64,000 nucleotides of DNA from Mesorhizobium temperatum. Its GTDB lineage: Bacteria; Pseudomonadota; Alphaproteobacteria; Rhizobiales; Rhizobiaceae. Position 1 is the first letter of the stretch. Every line of letters starts with the position of its first letter. Position numbers and translations under genes: made by a program. This document shows, one piece after another, positions 7,801-15,639 of this stretch. The notes beneath the pieces were generated by a model that saw nothing but the letters and a program-made list of their open reading frames with translations, did no database searches and was not told the origin of the DNA. The stretch covers positions 62,001 through 126,000 of the forward strand of contig NZ_NPKJ01000053.1 in NCBI RefSeq assembly GCF_002284575.1, given 5' to 3'.

Positions 7801-9257
7801 CCGGCCATTTCCTTTCCCGCTATCCGGCTCGCCGCCCGCAAGGAGAGGGCTGCCGCGGTCAGGCTCGGGTTCGCACAGGAGCAGCTTGGAAATGTGCTCG
7901 AGCCGACGACAACAAGGTTCCTGAGCCGATGGTGGATCATGTCGCGGTCGACAACCGAATCCGCCGGGCTCACGCCCATCCTCAACGTGCCCTGGACGTG
8001 CGACTCGGTCCGCCGGATGCCGCGATCGAAAATCTCTTCGACCGGCAGCGGAGCCAGAAGCGCCGGCAATTTCTCCTTTGCCCGCGCCATGCCCTTGACG
8101 GCGTAGTCGGATGCCCCCTTGAAACTGATGAAGGCGTTTTCATCCTCGTCAAGGATCACGAGATTTTCCGGTTCAAGCAGGTTTTCTGTGACAATGATGA
8201 GGGGAAGCGTCTGACGGACACGTCCCTTTTCCGGGCGCATCCCATGCTGCCAGCGGTTTTCGAAATAAACCAATGCCGCCGCATGCTGTGACCTGTGGGA
8301 GCCGTCATAAAGGCCGAAATTCAGGCCGGTGGTGATGGTGCTTCCGTCGAAATTGTCGACACCGTCGAGATAGGCCTCGAAATTCCATCCGTAGGATTCG
8401 TGTAGGCCGCGGCCGACGAATTCGCCCGACAGGCCGGACCGCAGCATGATCGCCGGGCTCTGTATGGCATTGGCGCCCAGAATGAAAAGGTCGCCGCTGA
8501 CCGAATATTCCTTGCCGTCATGCACGAAAGTGACCGACCGCACGGATCCGCCGACGTGGTCGAGCCGACGCACTTCAGCACCAAGGCAGACCGAAACGTC
8601 GGGGTGCTCGAAGACGTGCATCAGGCCGTTGTTGGCGGTGAACTTCGCGTCGACCGGGCATAACCCGCATCGCAAATTGGCGCAGCACGAAGACCGCTGC
8701 GCGGTCGGCACCCGCGCCCTTGCCGTCGGCACGACAAAATGCTGGTCCGGCTGCGCCGCTTTCATCATCCGGTCCGGCGTCGACATGCGATGCGGTGGCT
8801 GTGGAAACGGCCTGGAACGCGGCATCATCGCCGCCATGTCGGGGTCACCTGAAATCGACATGACGTCCTCTGCATCGCAGTAGAACGGCTCGAGCTCGTC
8901 ATAGCTGATCGGCCAGTCGTTGCCGACGCCGTAGAGGCTCTTCAGCCTGAAATCGTTTGGATGAAAGCGCGGCGTCTGCGCGAACCAGCAATTCGTTCCG
9001 CCACCCAATCCGATGGTGTAGTTCCACGGCTTGTCGGAGTTTGTCTTGTAGGTCGTTTCTTCGTCGATGTCGGTGTTGGCGTCCTGGTCGAGCTGCCATT
9101 CATGCGTGTTGTGCCGGCCCCACTCCAGAACCAGAACGCGTGCCTTTCGCCGCTTGGCGAACTCATGCAGGAAGAAGGCCGAACCGAAACCGGAACCGAT
9201 GACGACAAGATCGAAATGTTCGTCAGCGATCTGTTCGGGCCTGATGCCCAGCACCAT
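7797..9257 (-). CDS. GMC-family FAD-dependent oxidoreductase
   Basis: 486 residues. The FAD-binding Rossmann motif VVIGSGFGSAFFLHEFA lies at about 17-33, followed by VLVLEWGRHN; a second flavin segment GGGTNCWFAQTPRFHP is near residue 85; the C-terminal half has the GMC fold with LRNLVVVGSSTFPSCSCANPSLT near the end. It would oxidise a sugar or alcohol hydroxyl. No signal peptide of its own, but the overlapping downstream gene has a Tat-like leader, so piggy-back export is possible. An AGGGGGG eight bases before ATG 9257 supports the start. Such a pair inside an exo cluster is unusual. Confidence 0.85.
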   Translation of the reverse strand: MVLGIRPEQIADEHFDLVVIGSGFGSAFFLHEFAKRRKARVLVLEWGRHNTHEWQLDQDANTDIDEETTYKTNSDKPWNYTIGLGGGTNCWFAQTPRFHPNDFRLKSLYGVGNDWPISYDELEPFYCDAEDVMSISGDPDMAAMMPRSRPFPQPPHRMSTPDRMMKAAQPDQHFVVPTARARVPTAQRSSCCANLRCGLCPVDAKFTANNGLMHVFEHPDVSVCLGAEVRRLDHVGGSVRSVTFVHDGKEYSVSGDLFILGANAIQSPAIMLRSGLSGEFVGRGLHESYGWNFEAYLDGVDNFDGSTITTGLNFGLYDGSHRSQHAAALVYFENRWQHGMRPEKGRVRQTLPLIIVTENLLEPENLVILDEDENAFISFKGASDYAVKGMARAKEKLPALLAPLPVEEIFDRGIRRTESHVQGTLRMGVSPADSVVDRDMIHHRLRNLVVVGSSTFPSCSCANPSLTAAALSLRAASRIAGKEMAG

Positions 9258-9356
9258 CAGATAAGCCCCCCTGTTGATAGGAGCGTGTTCATCGAGGCCC
9301 TCGTGACCGTCCTTGATGTCCGAGCCGGTCTTGCCACCGGCCTTTCCCGCATGGTC

Positions 9357-10688
9357 TCACGCCGCCATCCTGCCGATGCTGTGGTATTCGATGCCATGGC
9401 GCGCAATGACCTTCGGATCGTAGAGGTTTCGGCCATCGAAGATGATGGGCGTGGACAGCGCATCCCTCATCGCGTCGAAAGAAGGCGCCCGGAAGCTCTT
9501 CCACTCAGTGGCAATCAGGAGCGCATCGGCACCGCGCAGCGCTGCCTCCTTGGTCCCGCACAAGAGCAGATCTTCTCGCTGCCCGTAGATGGCCTGGCAT
9601 TCCTGCATCGCCTCGGGATCGTAGGCCTGTATTTTGGCACCGGCCTTCCACAGCGCTTCCATCAAGACTCGCGCCGGCGCCTCGCGCATGTCGTCCGTAT
9701 CGGGCTTGAAGGCCAAGCCCCACAGCGCAAAGGTCCTGCGGTTCAGATTTCCTTCGAAACGGCGGTTCACCTTGTCGAACAGGACCGACTTCTGCTCGTT
9801 GTTGCGCTCCTCGACAGCGCGCAGCAACTTGGCATCGAATTTGACGCCTTCCGCCGTCTTGATCAGGGCCCGCACATCCTTGGGAAAGCACGAGCCGCCA
9901 TAGCCGAGGCCTGGATAGATGAAGTGGTAGCCGATGCGCGGATCGCTGCCGATGCCCCTGCGGACCTCCTCGATGTCGGCGCCCAGCTCCTCGGCCAGAT
10001 TGGCCATTTCGTTCATGAAGCTGATCTTGGTCGCCAGCATGCAATTGGCCGCGTATTTGGTGAGTTCGGCGCTGCGCACATCCATCACGATCATCTTCTC
10101 GTGGTTGCGGCTGAACGGGGCGTAAAGTTCACGCATCACCGCCTCGGTGCTTTCGCTGCTGGTGCCGACGATGATGCGGTCGGGCTTTGTGCAGTCGGCC
10201 ACCGCGGAGCCTTCCTTGAGGAATTCCGGATTGGAGGCCACGTCGAAAGTCAGATCCTCGCGACCCCGCGCCTTCAGCGTCGCGGCGATCCTCGCCTTTA
10301 TTTTTTCACAGGTGCCGACCGGCACGGTCGATTTGCCAACGACGATCTTGGGTGTGTCCATCTCCCGGCCGATGGCCTCGGCGACGGCCAGCACATATTT
10401 TAGGTCGGCCGAACCATCCTCTCCCGGAGGGGTGCCGACAGCGATCATCTGGATCTCGCCATGCCTGACCGCCACTGCGGCATCAGTGGTGAACTTGATG
10501 CGGCCGGCCGCGTGGTTCTCCTTGACGAGATTTTCGAGCCCGGGCTCGAAAATCGGGATGAGGCCCTGGTTGAGCCGCTCCACCTTTTTCACGTCGATGT
10601 CGACGCACACCACCTGGTGTCCGAATTCGGCAAGCACAGCCGCCTGCACGAGACCGACATAGCCAATTCCAAAGACCGTCAAATTCAT
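9357..10688 (-). CDS. ugd: UDP-glucose 6-dehydrogenase
   Basis: 443 residues, full length. It oxidises UDP-glucose twice to UDP-glucuronate in the cytoplasm, supplying uronic acid for polysaccharides. The N-terminal NAD site is VFGIGYVGLVQAAVLAEFGH (4-23); the FPKDVRAL catalytic-cysteine region GYGGSCFPKD lies near residues 255-264; the C-terminal UDP-binding domain contains ALWGLAFKPDTDDMREAP. An AGGAATAAACCCGA stretch before ATG supports the start. Its presence suggests the polymer made here may contain glucuronate, unlike classical succinoglycan, or that another glycan is also supplied. It is often called rkpK in rhizobia. Confidence 0.95.
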   Translation of the reverse strand: MNLTVFGIGYVGLVQAAVLAEFGHQVVCVDIDVKKVERLNQGLIPIFEPGLENLVKENHAAGRIKFTTDAAVAVRHGEIQMIAVGTPPGEDGSADLKYVLAVAEAIGREMDTPKIVVGKSTVPVGTCEKIKARIAATLKARGREDLTFDVASNPEFLKEGSAVADCTKPDRIIVGTSSESTEAVMRELYAPFSRNHEKMIVMDVRSAELTKYAANCMLATKISFMNEMANLAEELGADIEEVRRGIGSDPRIGYHFIYPGLGYGGSCFPKDVRALIKTAEGVKFDAKLLRAVEERNNEQKSVLFDKVNRRFEGNLNRRTFALWGLAFKPDTDDMREAPARVLMEALWKAGAKIQAYDPEAMQECQAIYGQREDLLLCGTKEAALRGADALLIATEWKSFRAPSFDAMRDALSTPIIFDGRNLYDPKVIARHGIEYHSIGRMAA

Positions 10689-10755
10689 TCGGGTTTATTC
10701 CTGTTCAATGCTTCGGACCGTTTTTTTAGCCGGCCGGTTCAGATTAGCCTTTACT

Positions 10756-11625
10756 TTACTTTATGCTGCATGCCAGCGACTCCGGAAACTGGCATGGCTG
10801 GCCGAGTGCTGTGAATGCGACGCGATCCACTTGCAAGGTGAGCTTGCGGCCCGGATCCGAAAACGGTCCCAGCCATTCCGTCATCGTGTCGCTGCCCCAG
10901 AGGCTGAAGAATATCTTTTGCGCATGGCTGGGCAGCTTTGCCGGATCGGTGATCGTGTTCACCAGTTGGCCATTGACGTACCAGCGCAGCCGGTCCTTCT
11001 CCCAGACGAAGGCGTAGTCGTTGAAAGCCTTGTCGGTGCCGCCAGCTACATCCACCACTTTCTCGTTGTTGCCCTTGCCTGATATGTAGGCGTTGACCTG
11101 CACCTTGGACGTGTCCTTGGTCAGCACCTCGAAGTCGATTTCATCCCACGGCTGCTTATCGGTGGGGCCGATATATGTGAAGAAGGAGGCGTTGATGCCG
11201 GAGCCCGAATCGGTTTTCATCCGCGCCTCATAGGTGCCATAGCCGAAGCGCTTCTTGGTCTGGATCTCGCCGCAGGCAAAGTCGCGATCCTTCACCTTCT
11301 GCTTTTCGAAACTAAGCGTCAGCACGCCTTCGGAAAGCTTGACTTGGCGTTTGGACCAGATGCAGTTCTGATACTTGCCGTTCGCCCAGCCGTCGGCAAT
11401 GTACCAACGCGCACGGTCGAAGCTGGTGAAATCATCGACGAACGATGGCGCAGTCGGGATGTCCTGCGAACGGGAAGGGGTCGGGCCTGCAATCAGGCTG
11501 CCGATTGCGACCAGCAGAAACGCGCCGCCCGAACATAGCTGCCTCAGGTTCCCTTGCCCGATCGTGCGCGTGAACGGCCTGTCGCCGGTTGCTGGGGTGG
11601 ACGTGCTTTTCGGATCCGCATTCAT
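10756..11625 (-). CDS. exoK: ExoK-like endo-beta-1,3-1,4-glycanase (GH16)
   Basis: 289 residues. After a basic N-terminus and a hydrophobic export segment (about residues 30-50) comes a GH16 domain. The catalytic motif is DEIDFEVL, in which the two Glu flanking IDF are nucleophile and acid/base. The sequences ACGEIQTKKRFGYGTYEARMKT and SGSGINASFFTYIG are typical of lichenase/ExoK proteins, which cleave nascent succinoglycan to low-molecular-weight forms. The frame is open to 11886, but AAGGTGAG seven bases before ATG 11625 fixes the start. Unlike in Sinorhizobium, the gene is not next to exoL; it stands alone after ugd. Confidence 0.88.
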   Translation of the reverse strand: MNADPKSTSTPATGDRPFTRTIGQGNLRQLCSGGAFLLVAIGSLIAGPTPSRSQDIPTAPSFVDDFTSFDRARWYIADGWANGKYQNCIWSKRQVKLSEGVLTLSFEKQKVKDRDFACGEIQTKKRFGYGTYEARMKTDSGSGINASFFTYIGPTDKQPWDEIDFEVLTKDTSKVQVNAYISGKGNNEKVVDVAGGTDKAFNDYAFVWEKDRLRWYVNGQLVNTITDPAKLPSHAQKIFFSLWGSDTMTEWLGPFSDPGRKLTLQVDRVAFTALGQPCQFPESLACSIK

Positions 11626-11806
11626 ACCAAACTCACCTTTGTGCTGTGCGCCCCCAACCCAAAGTCGACGTTCAAACCATGACGAAACGAGATGATCTTG
11701 ACCGCCTGCCAATACCTTCCTTGTGTTGCCTGTTTTTTTGTCCAGTGCAGCTTTTTGCTGTGGCACCAAACCTCTTGCCTGTGGCGCCACCCAGGATCCC
11801 CGAAGT

Positions 11807-12205
11807 TCACCCCGTGCCGGCAGCCGGCTTGGCGAAATCAGCCTTGGTGGTCGAGCTACGCTCGACGCTTTCGTCGAAGATTGCATCCAGCGAATGACGG
11901 AGATCCTTCATTAATTCGTTCTGGCGCGCGAGCGCCGCGATGCGCCGCTCGCAATTCAGGATCGACTTCGTCAGTTCGCTGACCTCGGCGGATCTACTGG
12001 AGGAGGCCGCCCCATTCTCCATCGCCTCGACCAGGAAGGCCGCGTTGGTGGCCTTCGTCCGATAGCGATTCTCAAGGCCGTTTTTCTCCGCCTCGACCTC
12101 GGCTGCGATCTGATCAAGCAGCTTTGCCAGGCGGTCAAGGCGCGAGATGTCGGTCTGCCTGTCTCGGGCCGGATCCCTTGATCTAAAGCCGAATATCGAG
12201 GCCAT
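11807..12205 (-). CDS. Hypothetical coiled-coil protein
   Basis: 132 residues, no signal peptide or membrane segment. Residues about 20-110 are rich in Ala, Glu, Lys, Leu and Arg with heptad-like spacing (LAKLLDQIAAEVEAEKNGL, then ILNCERRIAALARQNELMKDL), predicting a coiled coil. No family recognised. It sits between exoK and exoU, and a copy of the recurrent exo motif lies 137 bases upstream, so it may be expressed with the exo genes. Function unknown. Confidence 0.6.
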   Translation of the reverse strand: MASIFGFRSRDPARDRQTDISRLDRLAKLLDQIAAEVEAEKNGLENRYRTKATNAAFLVEAMENGAASSSRSAEVSELTKSILNCERRIAALARQNELMKDLRHSLDAIFDESVERSSTTKADFAKPAAGTG

Positions 12206-12478
12206 CCGCTTAGTTTCCTGTCATGGTCGGCCTGGCGCTCATGGTCGGCCTGAGGCCACCCCCGCGCCCATCCGGGCCAACAAAACCTTGTCGCATCGTC
12301 CAGCTCCTCTGACAGGGGCCGATTCAAACAGCCAACCAAAATTGCTGCACCGCAACATACATGCCATCCCCAAGGCGAGTAGGCAACCACCTAGTGTGGC
12401 GAATCGGAAATTCGCATCACATTGGGGCGGGGTAAGGGCCTGTTGACAGGATCGGCATGGCACGGGCTGCGGACAAGC
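12206..12478. other. Intergenic region with one exo motif
   Basis: 273 bases between the convergently placed end of exoU and the start of the coiled-coil gene (both minus strand). Apart from the exo motif at 12342-12357 no feature was recognised. Confidence 0.5.
12342..12357 (+). promoter_or_regulatory. Recurrent exo motif, copy 3
   Basis: TTGCTGCACCGCAACA, core TGCACCGCAACA, 15 of 16 bases identical to copy 1. It is upstream of the coiled-coil gene. Confidence 0.5.
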
Positions 12479-13492
12479 TTAAGTCTCGCCGGCCGGGCTG
12501 GTTGCGGCCATGAGAAAGCGCAACGGCGGCACAGGCTGCTTTGAGCCAAAGCCGGCGCGGCGAAACAGCGCATCCAGCTTGTCGGCGGCCACGCCGCGAA
12601 CGATGGGGAAAAGGTTGGATTGGCTGGCCAGGGCGTAGGCCGCAGCCGATGTCAGCCCCTGCTCATTCTTCACGTCGAGGAAGTTTCGCAACCGGTATTT
12701 GTCGCGTACCTGCCGTTCGTGCCTTCTGAGCACGGCCTTAGAACCTTCCGGCAAACTGTCGATCGCCAGCAGCGCCAGATCCGCGTCGGCCAGACGCTTG
12801 AGATCCTGCGTCTTGTGCCGGCCGCTCAGGGAATCCGCGCGGACGATCGCGCCATAGCCGCAGGACCTGATGACCTTGAAGCGCGCCCCGCAAGCCACCG
12901 CGCGCGCGTAGAGTTCATAGTCTTCGCCCAGCCGCAGGTTTTCGTCATAGTGCAGCCCATGCCGGTCGAGAAAAGCACGGCTGATCACCGGCTTGAGGAA
13001 ACCCAACTCACCTCTCTGCACACGGCGACTGGAGATGTTGCCTTCGATGAAACGCTCGAAATCGAGGAACTCCGGATCGGGCGAGAACCGCGGAGCGGTG
13101 ATTTTCGAGACATCAGTTGCCGCGTCGTCCCTGATCATCATGATATTGTCCGCAGCGAAATCCCAATCGGCGCTGGCGAACAATTCGCGAAATCTGCCCG
13201 CAAGAAAAAAATCGTCGGCGTCCAGAATGCTGATGAACGGCGATTTGGAACTGGCGATCGCGGCGTTGCGGGCGAAGGAGGGGCCGCCGTTGACGTCAAG
13301 CCGGATTACGGAAAGCCTGCCGCTGCCATCGTCGGCCGCCCGAGCGACTTTCGCGGTATCGTCGGTAGAGGCGTCGTCGACGACGACGACTTCCGCCACC
13401 TCCGGCTCGCGCAATGCCGATGCGATGGCAACCGGGATTGTCCGCGCCGCGTTGCGGGCAGCGATGATCACGCAGACCTGGGGTTCTGTCAT
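12479..13492 (-). CDS. exoU: Glycosyltransferase family 2, ExoU-like
   Basis: 337 residues. GT-A motifs are CVIIAARNAARTI (about 6-18), EVVVVDDASTDDTA (34-47), NGGPSFARN and the metal-binding ILDADDFFL near residue 88. DDASTDDTA together with LDADDFFLAGR is typical of ExoU, a glucosyltransferase acting late on the succinoglycan side chain. AGAGG eight bases before ATG 13492 supports this start over the frame's first possible start at 13513. It lies next to exoX, as in Sinorhizobium (exoU-exoX-exoY), which supports the symbol. Confidence 0.8.
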   Translation of the reverse strand: MTEPQVCVIIAARNAARTIPVAIASALREPEVAEVVVVDDASTDDTAKVARAADDGSGRLSVIRLDVNGGPSFARNAAIASSKSPFISILDADDFFLAGRFRELFASADWDFAADNIMMIRDDAATDVSKITAPRFSPDPEFLDFERFIEGNISSRRVQRGELGFLKPVISRAFLDRHGLHYDENLRLGEDYELYARAVACGARFKVIRSCGYGAIVRADSLSGRHKTQDLKRLADADLALLAIDSLPEGSKAVLRRHERQVRDKYRLRNFLDVKNEQGLTSAAAYALASQSNLFPIVRGVAADKLDALFRRAGFGSKQPVPPLRFLMAATSPAGET

Positions 13493-13937
13493 CAATTCGC
13501 CTCTCGACTGCACGGTAGCTCCGATTCCTCGCCCTTCCCCGTTGAATGTCCAATGCAGCCCTCATTCTCAACGACTGCCGGCTGTTTGAAAAAGCGTCAG
13601 CCGGCGCTTATGCTGCAGGTGCGAAGCAAAGCATCGTCAAAATCATTCGCCCCGTCCAGTCTTTCCTTTCGGTGTCGCCTCGGCGCAAATCTATGGGCGA
13701 TGAAATGCCAGCGGATAGACGGGCCGCTTCGCACACCGTCCCTGCTCATTCTGGATGGATGGAGCCGTCAGCGCACTCGAATCGCTGATCATCAGGTCGA
13801 TCGACAGAGTTGAGGCAGTATTAGCTAGGGGCTGAACCAGAGGATCAGGCTGAAGGAAAAATCCGGAAGCCGGTTGTCCAGGATGTTGTCAGGCGAGCAG
13901 TCCGCCAGGAATCCGACTGACGCTGCCTGTCGTCAGG
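13493..13937. other. Gene-free interval between exoU and exoX
   Basis: 445 bases. Small open frames exist on the plus strand but have no start signal or recognisable product. It probably holds the exoU promoter. No repeat or RNA gene was recognised. Confidence 0.5.
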
Positions 13938-14210
13938 TCAGTGGAGGCTTCTCCTGGCACTGAACTTCTCGCCATCGGCCGTTTCGGCCGAACTCAGCTT
14001 TCGATCGGCATCGCGAATCTTATCAGCCGACGTCGGGGGATTTCTGACAACCATGACGAAAACCAACAGAAAGTAGCCCAGCTGGATAACAATGGCGCAG
14101 GCTATAGTGCGAAACAGCGTTGTGCCTAGCGAAGCGCCGTCGAGATAAGACCAGGCGGCCACGATCGCCAGGGCGAAAATCATGCCGACAATGAATTTTG
14201 GTAGCGACAT
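13938..14210 (-). CDS. exoX: ExoX-like inner-membrane regulator of exopolysaccharide production
   Basis: About 90 residues starting MSLPKFIVGM. Two closely spaced hydrophobic helices (about 6-24 and 33-54), with SYLDGASLGTTL between and IACAIVIQLGYFLLV in the second, match the ExoX/PsiA pattern. ExoX is a small membrane protein that inhibits exopolysaccharide synthesis post-translationally, in antagonism with ExoY. The C-terminal tail (55-90) is polar and longer than usual. It is divergent from exoY, the same arrangement as in Sinorhizobium, which supports the call strongly. The open frame runs to 14471; the start at 14210 is chosen by family length, though no strong ribosome-binding site precedes it. 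Confidence 0.75.
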   Translation of the reverse strand: MSLPKFIVGMIFALAIVAAWSYLDGASLGTTLFRTIACAIVIQLGYFLLVFVMVVRNPPTSADKIRDADRKLSSAETADGEKFSARRSLH

Positions 14211-14439
14211 ACCCGACAGCCCGTCAACCTGCTCGGGCAAAAATCGATGATTGACCCACCCCGAGCCTCCCTTCGCCATGCGAGCTGTTGAGGCCGCTCG
14301 CTTTTTGGCCGGTTGCTTCCGGCCTTCCCACGCTGTCCATACTCTGACAGAAACAATTTGCAACTCTATTAAGGTGTGCAATAGCGGGCAAGGCCAACCG
14401 CAAATTATTTTGGATAAGTTCGCGGGATCGAGTCTGCCA

Positions 14440-14454
14440 TGTTGCGATGCACAC
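14440..14454 (-). promoter_or_regulatory. Recurrent exo motif, copy 4
   Basis: On the minus strand GTGTGCATCGCAACA, core identical to copies 1 and 5; 230 bases upstream of the exoX start. Confidence 0.45.
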
Positions 14455-14745
14455 GTCGGCATCACGGCCAATCACCCGGTATGGACTCACTTCAGTAAAA
14501 GCCGAAATATTAACCAGTATTTTACTTTAAACGCTCCCTATACTTTACAAAACTGAAGCACGATAACACTCGAGGATGCGACACAAAGAGCGATTCGCCC
14601 AAAATCAGCCTCAAAAAGGCACTAGATTTTTCACGGCTGCCCATAATTTGTCACAAACTCGTCATAAAGTTCAAACTTTGTGCAGGATCGGTTTATTATT
14701 TAGTCAATTCATGACGTGATTATTTCAGGCGCTCAAGAAATTGTG

Positions 14746-14760
14746 TGTTGCGATGCAGCA
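14746..14760 (-). promoter_or_regulatory. Recurrent exo motif, copy 5
   Basis: On the minus strand TGCTGCATCGCAACA, identical over 15 bases to copy 1. It lies 52-66 bases upstream of the exoY ATG. Confidence 0.5.
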
Positions 14761-14811
14761 TTTTTTTGATATCGTGCGGCGAACCATCCGTTCAACGTAT
14801 GGAGTTTACGC

Positions 14812-15486
14812 ATGAGGGACGTAGCCAAGCCGGCCGACGCGGAATTTTCGCAGGCCGGTATCGATTTTCAACCAATCGGCGGCCTGCTCAAACGCAGCTT
14901 CGATATTGCCGGTTCACTGATTGGCCTGGTTGCTCTCAGTCCGCTGTTTGTGATGGTCGCGCTGCTTGTCAAATTTTCTGACGGCGGGCCGATTTTCTAC
15001 GGTCACAGCCGGATCGGTCGGGGAGGACGGATTTTCCCGTGCCTCAAGTTTCGGACTATGGTACAGAATGGCGAACAGGTGCTGGCTGCATATCTTGCCG
15101 CCAACCCGGATGCCAACGCCGAATGGATAGCGACCCGCAAGCTCAAGAACGATCCGCGCGTCACGCGCGTCGGGGCCGTGCTGAGGAAGCTCAGCCTCGA
15201 CGAATTGCCGCAGATCATCAACATCCTTCAGGGCGACATGAGCCTTGTCGGTCCTCGCCCCGTCGTGCGCGACGAGCTCGAAATCTACGGCAGTTCGGCT
15301 GTTTATTACCTGAAATCGCGCCCCGGCCTCACCGGACTCTGGCAGGTCAGCGGCCGCAACGACGTTTCCTATGACAGCCGCGTCGCATTCGATCGCCACT
15401 ATGTCGAGAACTGGTCACTGTTTGAGGACATTCGCATCATCATCAAGACCGTGCCTGCCGTCTGGATGTCGCGGGGCTGCTACTGA
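14812..15486 (+). CDS. exoY: ExoY: undecaprenyl-phosphate galactose phosphotransferase
   Basis: 224 residues. It transfers galactose-1-phosphate from UDP-galactose to undecaprenyl phosphate, the first step of succinoglycan repeat-unit assembly. Visible features: one N-terminal membrane helix (about 34-54, IAGSLIGLVALSPLFVMVALL), KFRTMV (near 81), a basic KNDPRVTRVG stretch, then the polyprenyl-phosphate sugar transferase signature LDELPQIINILQGDMSLVGP (about 128-147) with RPGLTGLWQVSGR. Length and motifs are complete. It begins the rightward exoY-exoF unit and is divergent from exoX. Confidence 0.95.
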   Translation: MRDVAKPADAEFSQAGIDFQPIGGLLKRSFDIAGSLIGLVALSPLFVMVALLVKFSDGGPIFYGHSRIGRGGRIFPCLKFRTMVQNGEQVLAAYLAANPDANAEWIATRKLKNDPRVTRVGAVLRKLSLDELPQIINILQGDMSLVGPRPVVRDELEIYGSSAVYYLKSRPGLTGLWQVSGRNDVSYDSRVAFDRHYVENWSLFEDIRIIIKTVPAVWMSRGCY

Positions 15487-15639
15487 CCGGCCGGGACCCG
15501 GTCTCTGTGCAGGAGCGACTGTCCTGACGCCAGGCATTCTGCAGCAAGCTTCATCGGGCGGGGCAAAAGCGGATCGGAAAACGTTCAGTTGAAAACAGAC
15601 ATCTTCGAAATCTCCTGCGCCGGCACCGTCAGCAATCGC

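Larger units (their letters stand above)
14211..14811. promoter_or_regulatory. Long divergent exoX/exoY control region
   Basis: 601 bases, much AT-richer than the flanking genes from about 14340 on, with runs such as TTTTACTTTA near 14520 and TTTTTTTGATAT at 14760. No credible gene. It contains two copies of the exo motif, one near each gene. Long AT-rich regions between exoX and exoY carry the main regulatory inputs (MucR, Chv/Exo signalling) in Sinorhizobium; the specific sites cannot be assigned here. Confidence 0.6.

Noticed and set aside
9067-10403. Long plus-strand frame opposite ugd and the GMC gene
   Set aside because: It spans two genuine minus-strand genes with full motifs; its own product is low-complexity and has no start signal.
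14211-14811. Small RNA or prophage attachment site in the AT-rich exoX/exoY gap
   Set aside because: No tRNA fragment, integrase, or convincing promoter-terminator pair could be found.
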